In this document: one piece after another, positions 15,552 to 21,564 of the stretch
Layout: each line of letters starts with the position of its first letter
How positions within the stretch are numbered: position 1 is the stretch's first letter
From: a virus
Length of the DNA: 60,804 nt
Strand: one strand, 5' to 3'
Virus record (IMG/VR): IMGVR_UViG_3300035670_000221
Location: 1-60,804 of that record
Made by a program: the position numbers and the translations under genes
The notes under the pieces: generated by a model
What the model was told of the DNA's origin: nothing
The model's input: only the letters and a program-made list of their open reading frames with translations
The model's database searches: none

Positions 15552-15553
15552 AT

Positions 15554-15629
15554 GGGAATGTAGTTTAATTGGTAAAATGCTAGTCTCCAAAACTGGAAGA
15601 TGTAGGTTCGAATCCTGCCAGTCCCGCCA
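15554..15629 (+). tRNA. tRNA-Trp(CCA)
   Basis: Acceptor GGGAATG/CAGTCCC with one A:G mismatch, anticodon loop CTCCAAA (CCA) on stem CTAGT/ACTGG, T loop TTCGAAT, G73 as usual for Trp, encoded CCA. Confidence 0.9.
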
Positions 15630-15643
15630 ACTTAAGGTGTACA

Positions 15644-15799
15644 ATGAAATGTTCTAATGTTAATTGTGCAAAGCAGTCTGATGAGTATTGCAATGTAGTA
15701 TTTACTAAGCCTTCTGATAGTGCCTCTTACACACTTTGTTTAGATTGCTACAGATTAGTTATACTTACAACTAGACGATTAATCGATAAGCCACGGTAG
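15644..15799 (+). CDS. Small zinc-knuckle protein overlapping tRNA-Phe (51 aa)
   Basis: ATG 15644 follows AAGGTGT. Cysteines occur as C-x4-C near the N terminus, a single Cys at residue 16, and CLDC at residues 32-35, a likely zinc site. The stop codon TAG (15797-15799) is bases 8-10 of tRNA-Phe, exactly the arrangement seen for the methyltransferase and tRNA-Leu(UAG). Function unknown. Confidence 0.55.
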   Translation: MKCSNVNCAKQSDEYCNVVFTKPSDSASYTLCLDCYRLVILTTRRLIDKPR

Positions 15800-15866
15800 C
15801 TCAGTTTGGTAGAGCGATAGGTTGAAGCCCTGTGCGTCGGCGGTTCAAGTCCGTCCCGTGGCACCA
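15790..15866 (+). tRNA. tRNA-Phe(GAA)
   Basis: Acceptor GCCACGG/CCGTGGC, D arm GCTC...GAGC, anticodon loop TTGAAGC (GAA), T loop TTCAAGT, A73, CCA. Overlaps the upstream gene by ten bases. Confidence 0.92.
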
Positions 15867-15885
15867 CTTATTTAGGAGTTATAGA

Positions 15886-16164
15886 ATGACGAAAGAGTAT
15901 GAATATGTAGTACCAAATTTAGGTAATACCAGTCTTACTACTGGTACTATAACATGGAACGATTATTGGCCTACTAGTACATATTATACTTATTGGTATC
16001 CTCAGACAATTTATAAGTATCAAGTGTTTTGTCCAAAGTCTAGATGCAAGGGTGTTACTTGGGGCGAGTTAAATACTACGGTAACTTGTCCTAAGTGTTT
16101 CTCTACTATTAAGTTAGTAAGTAGTCCAACACCTAAGCCAGATTACGAAGTCGAAGTGAGTTAA
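15886..16164 (+). CDS. Tyr/Thr-rich protein with C-terminal zinc ribbon (92 aa)
   Basis: ATG 15886 has TTAGGAG upstream; the open frame extends back into tRNA-Phe but has no ribosome site there. The N-terminal half is rich in Tyr, Trp and Thr (YWPTSTYYTYWYPQTIYKY). The C-terminal half has a CPKSRC pair and a CPKC pair, consistent with one zinc ribbon. No family recognised. It lies between tRNA-Phe and a tiny membrane peptide. Confidence 0.6.
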   Translation: MTKEYEYVVPNLGNTSLTTGTITWNDYWPTSTYYTYWYPQTIYKYQVFCPKSRCKGVTWGELNTTVTCPKCFSTIKLVSSPTPKPDYEVEVS

Positions 16165-16165
16165 G

Positions 16166-16240
16166 TTGGACCCAGTAATATTAATATTAATTGCAATAGT
16201 TTGTTTAGCAGCAGCATTCTATATTAGAAAAGAATACTAA
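16166..16240 (+). CDS. Tiny single-helix membrane peptide (24 aa)
   Basis: TTG 16166 starts one base after the previous stop and encodes a peptide that is almost entirely one membrane helix (DPVILILIAIVCLAAAFYI) with a charged RKEY end, as in known phage and bacterial micropeptides. The TAA stop abuts the first base of tRNA-Lys(UUU), the same junction seen for two other genes here, which supports reality. Function unknown. Confidence 0.4.
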   Translation: MDPVILILIAIVCLAAAFYIRKEY

Positions 16241-16317
16241 GGGCCATTAGCTCAATCCGGCAGAGCAAGGGACTTTTAATCCACAGGTTGTAGGTTCAAA
16301 TCCTACATGGCTCACCA
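16241..16317 (+). tRNA. tRNA-Lys(UUU)
   Basis: Acceptor GGGCCAT/ATGGCTC, D arm GCTC...GAGC, anticodon loop CTTTTAA (TTT), T arm GTAGG TTCAAAT CCTAC, A73, CCA. The anticodon stem has only three firm pairs (two mismatches at its outer end). Confidence 0.85.
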
Positions 16318-16400
16318 GATTATTTATGTTAGGTCTGATGTTCCGCGCCTATCGGGTTGGAGGAAGAAGGATAGGGCCAACCAAACCAAAGGGTGATATT

Positions 16401-16487
16401 ATGATTCTGTTAGCGTTTATCTTATTAGTATTATTGTTTGATGCTTTTGCAGTAACGCTAGGGGAGGATACAGCATTACGGGGGTAA
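16401..16487 (+). CDS. Tiny membrane peptide (28 aa)
   Basis: ATG 16401 has AAAGGGTGA seven bases upstream; an earlier in-frame ATG at 16326 lacks a ribosome site. The product is one hydrophobic helix (ILLAFILLVLLFDAFAV) with a short acidic tail. It is the third tiny membrane peptide in this cluster. The next reading frame starts two bases after its stop. Confidence 0.4.
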   Translation: MILLAFILLVLLFDAFAVTLGEDTALRG

Positions 16488-16488
16488 A

Positions 16489-16686
16489 ATGGTACAGATA
16501 TGGATGCTATTCGAAGATAATACATTCGATGCTACACCACCAATAGAACGATACTTGGCTGAATTACTGGTCGCAGATATTGCTGGCGGTAATCCATGGC
16601 AGATTACTTCTAACCCTCCGTCATATAAGTATGTTAAGAAATTAATATTAATTCCTGTAGGGGTGCGTAACTCAAAGGTAGAGTAG
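16489..16686 (+). CDS. Small protein overlapping tRNA-Lys(CUU) (65 aa)
   Basis: ATG 16489 follows the stop of the 28-residue peptide with GGGGG as a possible ribosome site. The protein is mixed acidic and hydrophobic (WMLFEDNTFDATPPIERYLAEL at its start, in part) with no motif I recognise. Its last 26 bases lie inside tRNA-Lys(CUU), a larger overlap than elsewhere, so it may be a chance frame. Confidence 0.4.
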   Translation: MVQIWMLFEDNTFDATPPIERYLAELLVADIAGGNPWQITSNPPSYKYVKKLILIPVGVRNSKVE

Positions 16687-16735
16687 GAGACTCTTAATCT
16701 CTTAGTTGGAGGTTCGAATCCTCTCGCACTCGCCA
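16661..16735 (+). tRNA. tRNA-Lys(CUU)
   Basis: Acceptor GGGTGCG/CGCACTC, anticodon loop CTCTTAA (CTT) on stem GGAGA/TCTCT, T arm GGAGG TTCGAAT CCTCT, G73, CCA. Confidence 0.9.
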
Positions 16736-16737
16736 TG

Positions 16738-16811
16738 GCGACTGTGGTGTAATGGCAACACTTTAGATTGTGGCTCTGACATTTCGGGTTCGAATCCCGA
16801 CAGCCGCCCCA
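16738..16811 (+). tRNA. tRNA-His(GUG)
   Basis: Anticodon loop TTGTGGC (GTG), D arm GTG...CAC, T arm TCGGG TTCGAAT CCCGA. G at 16737 can form the G-1:C73 pair specific to tRNA-His; discriminator C, encoded CCA. One A:C mismatch in the acceptor. Confidence 0.9.
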
Positions 16812-16813
16812 AC

Positions 16814-16888
16814 GGTCCTATAGTATATCGGATAGTATATCTGTCTGTCGAACAGAAGGGAGGGGTTCAACTCCCCTTAGGACCGCCA
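16814..16888 (+). tRNA. tRNA-Asp(GUC)
   Basis: Acceptor GGTCCTA/TAGGACC, anticodon loop CTGTCGA (GTC) on stem TCTGT/ACAGA, T loop TTCAACT, G73, CCA. Confidence 0.92.
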
Positions 16889-16911
16889 TCAATTTAAGTT
16901 AGGAGATTCAT

Positions 16912-17247
16912 GTGAAAAGAATTACTTTGATCGTTGCAGCACTACTATTAGTGGGCGCTTGTAGCGCACCCGTTGTAACTCCGTCACCTACTCCGGTCCC
17001 TATGCCGACTCCACAGGTTATTGTAAAGACTGTTGAAGTCCCTGGACCTACAGTTTATAAGGTTCCTCAAGTTTGTTTGAACGCAATTGATATGCTTGTA
17101 AAAGCATTAGATAGCGAAAATACTTTGTTAGGATTTTACCTAGATGGAAAGGAACCTCCACAGGAAGCCTTTGAAAAGTTTCTTGAAGGCGACCCGGAAA
17201 CAATGTTCAAGATTATAACAGAATGTGTTAAATACCCAAATCCATAG
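16912..17247 (+). CDS. Proline-rich lipoprotein (111 aa)
   Basis: GTG 16912 with TTAGGAG upstream. Signal peptide MKRITLIVAALLLVGAC ends in a clear lipobox (LVGAC, Cys17), so the mature protein would be lipid-anchored. A Pro/Thr/Val-rich linker follows (PSPTPVPMPTPQV, VEVPGPTVYKVP) and then a helical domain with two Cys. It lies just upstream of the endolysin. Small Pro-rich lipoproteins next to lysis genes can be Rz1-like outer spanins; an exclusion lipoprotein is the alternative. Its stop overlaps tRNA-Ile by two bases. Confidence 0.65.
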   Translation: MKRITLIVAALLLVGACSAPVVTPSPTPVPMPTPQVIVKTVEVPGPTVYKVPQVCLNAIDMLVKALDSENTLLGFYLDGKEPPQEAFEKFLEGDPETMFKIITECVKYPNP

Positions 17248-17320
17248 CCCCATCGATTAATGGTTAGATCGTCGTGCTGATAACGCGAAGACCTTGGTTC
17301 GACTCCAAGTGGGGCTACCA
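17246..17320 (+). tRNA. tRNA-Ile(GAU)
   Basis: Acceptor AGCCCCA/TGGGGCT, anticodon loop CTGATAA (GAT) on stem TCGTG/CGCGA, T loop TTCGACT, A73, CCA. Bases 1-2 are the AG of the lipoprotein TAG stop. Confidence 0.9.
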
Positions 17321-17321
17321 T

Positions 17322-17397
17322 CTCTCTATCGTCTAATGGATTAGGACGGCTGTTTCTCAGGCAGCAAATTGGGGTTCAATTCCCCATAGAGGGACCA
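17322..17397 (+). tRNA. tRNA-Glu(CUC)
   Basis: Acceptor CTCTCTA/TAGAGGG, anticodon loop TTCTCAG (CTC) on stem GCTGT/GCAGC, T arm GGGG TTCAATT CCCC, A73, CCA. Confidence 0.9.
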
Positions 17398-17402
17398 CTC
17401 AT

Positions 17403-17476
17403 TGGCCTGTCGTTTAATGGTAGGACACTAGGCTCTGAACCTATCAATCGGGGTTCGACTCCCTGCGGGCCAGCCA
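17403..17476 (+). tRNA. tRNA-Gln(CUG)
   Basis: Acceptor TGGCCTG/CGGGCCA (U1:A72 as common in Gln), anticodon loop CTCTGAA (CTG), T arm CGGGG TTCGACT CCCTG, G73, CCA. The outermost anticodon-stem pair is mismatched. Confidence 0.9.
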
Positions 17477-17491
17477 ATACTAGGAGCGTAT

Positions 17492-18370
17492 ATGAATATA
17501 CCAGATATAACTACAAGTCTATTAACAAATACGGCGTATGGGTACCCTCGCGGTAGCGTGCGCAGAATAAAGCCACTTCTATTAGCGTGTATTCATATTA
17601 CATCTAATCAAAATAATCTTGGAGAAAATGCCGCAACTAATGAACGCAACTATGCTAATCGCGCAGACTCTAACGGCCCTAGCGCCCACTATTATCTTAA
17701 CAGGGACGGGAGTGGCGTAAAGGCTATCGAGCCTGTGAAGTATGCGGCATGGAGTAATGGAGATGTTAATACCCCGAATACAGCGATCTTTGGTTATAAG
17801 ATACTAAAGAATATGTATCTAGATAATGGGTATAATGCTAACGAAGCATTCTTGCTGGAAATAGAAAACTGTGGCTATGGGTCATCGTATCCTATTACTA
17901 GGGCGCAGAAGGAAACAATGGCATACCTATTAGCAACTTTTAGTCTATCACAAGATATTCCAATCAGTAGAGATACGGTATGGGCGCACAGCGATCTTAA
18001 CTCTGCTACTCGGGCTAACTGCCCAATAGCAAAGGCTAGTAAAGAAGCATTCTTAACAGAAATAATTAATCTAGCAGAAGAATATAAGAAAGAAATAATT
18101 GTTGCTCCATATAAAGCACAGATAACAGTTCTTACGGAACAGGTAGAGGTACTAAAGACTGAGGTTATATCTCTTAATTCAAGAATTTCAGAATTAGAGA
18201 ATAAGTTACTTACTGCTCAATTAGACTTGTTAGAGTGCCAGAAGCAACTGTCTGCAACACAGGACGCACTAGATGAAGCTAATAGGCAGATTGCAGCCCT
18301 AGAAGATATAGTAAATGAATACGATGAGGTTAGAGCCTTGTGGACTAAACTCCATGAGATTCTAAATTAA
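17492..18370 (+). CDS. Endolysin: N-acetylmuramoyl-L-alanine amidase with coiled-coil tail (292 aa)
   Basis: ATG 17492 with TAGGAG upstream. Residues ~25-190 are an Amidase_2-type domain: CIHITSNQ (His35), SAHYYLNRDG (His66), VWAHSDLN (His166) and NCP (Cys177); His35, His166 and Cys177 are the probable zinc ligands. It cleaves the bond between MurNAc and L-Ala of peptidoglycan. Residues ~195-285 form a long heptad-like coiled coil in place of a usual wall-binding domain, perhaps for oligomerisation. The stop abuts tRNA-Arg(UCG), and four RNA genes separate it from the holin candidate. Confidence 0.85.
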   Translation: MNIPDITTSLLTNTAYGYPRGSVRRIKPLLLACIHITSNQNNLGENAATNERNYANRADSNGPSAHYYLNRDGSGVKAIEPVKYAAWSNGDVNTPNTAIFGYKILKNMYLDNGYNANEAFLLEIENCGYGSSYPITRAQKETMAYLLATFSLSQDIPISRDTVWAHSDLNSATRANCPIAKASKEAFLTEIINLAEEYKKEIIVAPYKAQITVLTEQVEVLKTEVISLNSRISELENKLLTAQLDLLECQKQLSATQDALDEANRQIAALEDIVNEYDEVRALWTKLHEILN

Positions 18371-18447
18371 CCGCCCGTAGCTCAATGGACAAGAGCGACT
18401 GACTTCGGATCAGTAGGTTGAGGGTTCGAATCCTTTCGGGCGGGCCA
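18371..18447 (+). tRNA. tRNA-Arg(UCG)
   Basis: Acceptor CCGCCCG/CGGGCGG, anticodon loop CTTCGGA (TCG) on stem ACTGA/TCAGT, T loop TTCGAAT, G73, CCA. Begins on the base after the endolysin stop. Confidence 0.92.
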
Positions 18448-18449
18448 AT

Positions 18450-18536
18450 GGATCGGTTGGACAATCTGGTGAGTCCACCTGACTGTAGATCAGGCACAAA
18501 GAAACGCTGTAGGTTCGAATCCTACCCGGTCCACCA
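18450..18536 (+). tRNA. tRNA-Tyr(GUA)
   Basis: Acceptor GGATCGG/CCGGTCC, D arm GGAC...GTCC, anticodon loop CTGTAGA (GTA) on stem CCTGA/TCAGG, a ~13-base class II variable arm, T loop TTCGAAT, A73, CCA. Confidence 0.92.
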
Positions 18537-18538
18537 AT

Positions 18539-18626
18539 GGGGTCGAGTGGACGATTAGTTGCGGTACACGATAAGTCGATACTTAAATACTTTAACATGG
18601 GGTTCGACTCCCCATCGACTCCACCA
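18539..18626 (+). ncRNA. tRNA-like RNA with no D arm and unassigned anticodon
   Basis: The acceptor is 8 bp (GGGGTCGA with TCGACTCC), followed by A and CCA, and the T arm is canonical (TGGGG, TTCGACT, CCCCA). A variable-arm-like hairpin (TTAAA-TAC-TTTAA, 18583-18595) precedes it. Between, no D stem or standard anticodon arm can be drawn; instead 18552-18578 folds as a 10-position stem (nine pairs, three wobble) with a 7-base loop CGGTACA. The 13-bp acceptor plus T stack recalls tRNA-Sec, but there is no TCA anticodon. It could be a decayed tRNA-Ser or a tRNA mimic. Confidence 0.5.
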
Positions 18627-18627
18627 A

Positions 18628-18701
18628 TGCGGGGAGGGCTGGTTGCCCCGGTAAGTCTCATAAGCTTTGCCTTGCGAGTTCGATTCTCGCCCCCGCAACC
18701 A
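18628..18701 (+). tRNA. tRNA-Met(CAU)
   Basis: Acceptor TGCGGGG/CCCCGCA, anticodon loop CTCATAA (CAT), T arm GCGAG TTCGATT CTCGC, A73, CCA. The D arm is short (GGC...GCC with a small loop). The 3' end CCCCGCAACCA matches the typical initiator tRNA end, but the three G:C anticodon-stem pairs of initiators are absent; Ile2 (modified CAU) is also possible. Confidence 0.8.
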
Positions 18702-18724
18702 ACACTTTATGGGAAGTGGTTTAT

Positions 18725-19069
18725 TTGGAAATAATTATTGGAATAGGTACAGTTGTTGGTATAATGATCTTCGGGTTTGGGGTCGGAATGCTAACTGGTC
18801 TTCCCAAGTATAGTAATTTGTTATCGTCTTTATGGATAATATTTATCTTAATATTAATAGCCACATTAATACTTTATGTATTACAGATTATTCATGGTGC
18901 AGTAATTCCCCAAGTATGGTTAGGATTTTTAATTCTATCTTTAATCTGGTTAGTGTTTGCTAGATTTGGAAGGTTTATTACCAAGGAGCGAAATTATGCT
19001 AAGACACAGCAGAGAATTGACACGCTTTCAGAGAAACAGGATAGCGAACAAGAGAAAGAAGAAGTTTAA
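18725..19069 (+). CDS. Holin candidate with three membrane segments (114 aa)
   Basis: TTG 18725 is favoured because GGGAAG at 18711-18716 is 8 bases upstream; a GTG at 18716 overlaps that site. Three hydrophobic stretches: residues ~2-25 (IIIGIGTVVGIMIFGFGVG), ~34-62 (SLWIIFILILIATLILYVLQ) and ~65-83 (VWLGFLILSLIWLVFARFG), followed by a charged tail ending EQEKEEV. Size, topology and position shortly after the endolysin fit a class I holin, which would permeabilise the inner membrane at lysis. Not assigned to a named family. The next gene starts inside its 3' end. Confidence 0.55.
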   Translation: MEIIIGIGTVVGIMIFGFGVGMLTGLPKYSNLLSSLWIIFILILIATLILYVLQIIHGAVIPQVWLGFLILSLIWLVFARFGRFITKERNYAKTQQRIDTLSEKQDSEQEKEEV

Positions 19070-19265
19070 GAATCTATTTTATTTGTCTGAGTTAATAGAT
19101 GAGTTACCTAATAACTGGTTTAGTAAACACCACTTTACGGATTGCAAGTGCCGTGCGTGTAGAGGTAGTAATTACAATAGACAAAAGTTTGATTGGAAGC
19201 GTGCTGTTGTAGATCAAAATTACGCAGCCTTATCAAAGAACGATAATCAAAAGACTTGGTGGTAG
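18996..19265 (+). CDS. Basic zinc-knuckle protein (89 aa)
   Basis: Start chosen at ATG 18996, preceded by AAGGAG; it overlaps the holin candidate by 74 bases. The N terminus is very basic (RFQRNRIANKRKKKFKN), and a CKCRACRG motif with nearby His residues suggests zinc binding. It may bind RNA or DNA, but no family is recognised. A terminator follows directly after its stop. Confidence 0.6.
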   Translation: MLRHSRELTRFQRNRIANKRKKKFKNLFYLSELIDELPNNWFSKHHFTDCKCRACRGSNYNRQKFDWKRAVVDQNYAALSKNDNQKTWW

Positions 19266-19269
19266 AATC

Positions 19270-19300
19270 AAAGCCCTGAAATGCTCAGGGCTTTTTATTT
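19270..19300 (+). terminator. Rho-independent terminator
   Basis: AGCCCTGA (19272-19279) pairs with TCAGGGCT (19285-19292) around AATGC, followed by TTTTTATTTT. It closes the tRNA/lysis transcript before the terminase genes. Confidence 0.85.
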
Positions 19301-19312
19301 TGAGGTTTAACA

Positions 19313-19978
19313 ATGGACGAGGAAAATCAGGAGATACCTGAACAGTATAAAGGTAAGATAAAAAGGCTGCGAAATATTCCGAGATTTAAAGACTTTACGG
19401 ATTATCAATTATTACAAATGGTATTACGGAAAGAAAAAGTCAAGGAAGAAGAACAACTAATGGCCGCTATAGATGGGCCAACTGCTAAACTAGATAAGCG
19501 ATTTGAGCAGAAACTAGCCAGCCTTCAAGAAGAGTACGGCGTAGATATGAATGACTCAAATGATGTTGAGTCATTGCGCCAACTAGTACGATATCTTATC
19601 CAGCAGGAAGATATCGACAAGGATATGAGTGCAGTAAAGAAAACTTTACAATCTGATCCTGTTACTCTATCTAGAACATTAAAGTCCTATGGTGACTTAC
19701 AGCGCAGCCTTACAATGTCGATCAATGAATTACAGGATCGGCTGGGCATTACAAGAAAGGCGCGAAAGGAAAAGCAAGTAGATGATATTCCACAATACAT
19801 AGACTCGCTCAGAAAGCGGGCCGAAGATTTCTGGAAGAGGTCTACTACTCCTATCGAGTGCCCGAAGTGCAAGATTGAATTAGCAAGACTTTGGATTAAC
19901 TTTCCCACTATGAGTCATGAAATAACAAGCAAGTGGGAATGCTGGCAATGTAAAGAACAGGTGTTATTCATTAAATGA
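19313..19978 (+). CDS. Terminase small subunit candidate with C-terminal zinc ribbon (221 aa)
   Basis: First gene after the terminator, overlapping the large terminase start by four bases (ATGA). The protein is mostly helical (KGKIKRLRNIPRFKDF at the start) with a middle coiled region and a C-terminal zinc ribbon: CPKCKIEL and CWQCKEQ. Position directly before TerL and the helical DNA-binding character suggest the packaging small subunit that recognises phage DNA; sequence family is not recognised, so this rests on gene order. Confidence 0.6.
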   Translation: MDEENQEIPEQYKGKIKRLRNIPRFKDFTDYQLLQMVLRKEKVKEEEQLMAAIDGPTAKLDKRFEQKLASLQEEYGVDMNDSNDVESLRQLVRYLIQQEDIDKDMSAVKKTLQSDPVTLSRTLKSYGDLQRSLTMSINELQDRLGITRKARKEKQVDDIPQYIDSLRKRAEDFWKRSTTPIECPKCKIELARLWINFPTMSHEITSKWECWQCKEQVLFIK

Positions 19979-21564
19979 TAGATGAAGTATTCGAACAAGA
20001 ATGGGCGCTTACGCAAATATTACAGCACCCAGTACTGTTCCGTGAATTCATCAATGAAGATGATCCTAACTGGAACGGTCTGGAAATACATGAGAGGGCA
20101 TGGTCTACCTGTAGGTCTAATTATGTTTCCATGTGTTGTGGCCGGTCTGTACACAAGACAACGACCATGATCGAGATGCTATATTACTGGATGGTCAATG
20201 GAATGTTTATTCCCGGCGATCCTGGATTATTTGTTCTTGTGCCAAATAAGGCACAGAAAGATTTGGCATTCTTTAGAATTCGTTCTGCGTGTTTAGGACA
20301 TTGGCTGATCAGGCAATACCACCCATCTATCAATGTTACAGAAGGTAAGATTGATTTTAGTAATGGGTTCCAACTTTTAATGAGAATTGCTGGCGCAGCA
20401 GGATCAGAGTCCAATGTTATTGGTCTACACACTTATCGTATATGGGTGGACGAGGCTCAGGACTTGCCTTGGAGAACATGGCTATCATTGCAGAACTGCC
20501 TTAAGGTAGAGATAGATAATTTCCAGATGATTACTTCGGGGGTACCGAATGGTGAGCGTCGAGAAAATGTTCTCTATACGACAGATCAATTAGATGAGAA
20601 GTATGTAAAGTTTAACGCTCCTCAGACAATCATGAGTTGGTGGAGTCCTGAACTTGAATACATTAGAAGAAAAGAATACTTTGCTGTTCAGGAAGACTCC
20701 GAAGATTACAAGCACTATGTTCTAGGACAGCACGGAGTACCGACATTCTCTGTCTTTGATAGAACAAGATTTGTAACTGACGATCATGAAGTACAGTTAA
20801 TAATCCTGACCAGTCAGATGTTTGAAGGGTGCAAGAGAAGGGATATGGACGGGAAGGTACGATATCACCTAGAGGAAATCCTCGCACCGCCCCCTGTAGA
20901 GTCCTACAAGGGCGCTATGCCACGGCTAGGGCTAGGATACGATGTTGGATATTCTCCTGATCCCGGCGTATTCTTTATCATGTATGAAGACCTTATGACA
21001 GGTAAATGGAAGTGCCTCGCCCGCATTATCATGCAGCGTGTAGAGTATCCTTTACAGAGGGAAGTTTTAACTTGGCTTGATAGAATATATCAATTTAGTT
21101 TTATTGGAATAGATATGGGTGGCCCCGGTAAGGTACAATACCAGGACTTGGCTGGAGACTTGGATAATTATGGAAAGTATAATTATCTACAAAGGCTACA
21201 CCCTGTAGAGTTTGGTGGGTTTATGGTGGTTGCCATAGACGAAGAAGGTAATGAAAAGAAAGAACAGGTTAAGAAGCACGCAGTAGAGACTTTATCTAGA
21301 TGGGTGCAACAAGATAAGAGTTTTATATTCTCCAAAGACGATGACAACCTTATGGCAGAGTTAGAGAGAACAAAATTTAGACGAACCATTACCGGAGAGC
21401 CTGTATATTTTACAGATGATGACCACCAAATGGCAGCAATGATGTGTGCAATTATGGCATACGAAAATACTTATGGAAGCCCTGTAGTTAAATTAAAGGA
21501 AGATATAAAGATTAAATTGGTATCTGCTAAATGGTTGGTGCCGAATACAGGAGTGTATAACTAG
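19975..21564 (+). CDS. terL: Terminase large subunit, packaging ATPase and nuclease (529 aa)
   Basis: The N-terminal ATPase has a modified Walker A (CGRSVHKTT, residues 55-63), a LFVLVPNKAQKDLAF segment typical of terminases, and Walker B IWVDEAQD (156-163). The C-terminal RNase H-like nuclease starts at GYDVGYSPDPG (~residue 320), with a second acidic site at FIGIDMGG (~376) and late acidic residues near YFTDDDHQ. It pumps DNA into the prohead and cuts concatemers. Start at ATG 19975 overlaps the small-subunit gene. The stop TAG shares its G with the GTG start of the portal gene. Confidence 0.92.
   Translation: MIDEVFEQEWALTQILQHPVLFREFINEDDPNWNGLEIHERAWSTCRSNYVSMCCGRSVHKTTTMIEMLYYWMVNGMFIPGDPGLFVLVPNKAQKDLAFFRIRSACLGHWLIRQYHPSINVTEGKIDFSNGFQLLMRIAGAAGSESNVIGLHTYRIWVDEAQDLPWRTWLSLQNCLKVEIDNFQMITSGVPNGERRENVLYTTDQLDEKYVKFNAPQTIMSWWSPELEYIRRKEYFAVQEDSEDYKHYVLGQHGVPTFSVFDRTRFVTDDHEVQLIILTSQMFEGCKRRDMDGKVRYHLEEILAPPPVESYKGAMPRLGLGYDVGYSPDPGVFFIMYEDLMTGKWKCLARIIMQRVEYPLQREVLTWLDRIYQFSFIGIDMGGPGKVQYQDLAGDLDNYGKYNYLQRLHPVEFGGFMVVAIDEEGNEKKEQVKKHAVETLSRWVQQDKSFIFSKDDDNLMAELERTKFRRTITGEPVYFTDDDHQMAAMMCAIMAYENTYGSPVVKLKEDIKIKLVSAKWLVPNTGVYN

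Noticed and set aside
18539-18626. Selenocysteine tRNA
   Set aside because: The 13-bp acceptor plus T stack is suggestive, but there is no TCA anticodon, no long 6-bp D stem, and no Sec machinery in the window.
16476-18661. Open frames on the - strand that begin with sequences like ARGFEPPTKRL
   Set aside because: This is the usual false protein obtained by translating the complement of tRNA genes; they lie exactly over tRNA-Lys, tRNA-Ile and the tRNA-Tyr region.
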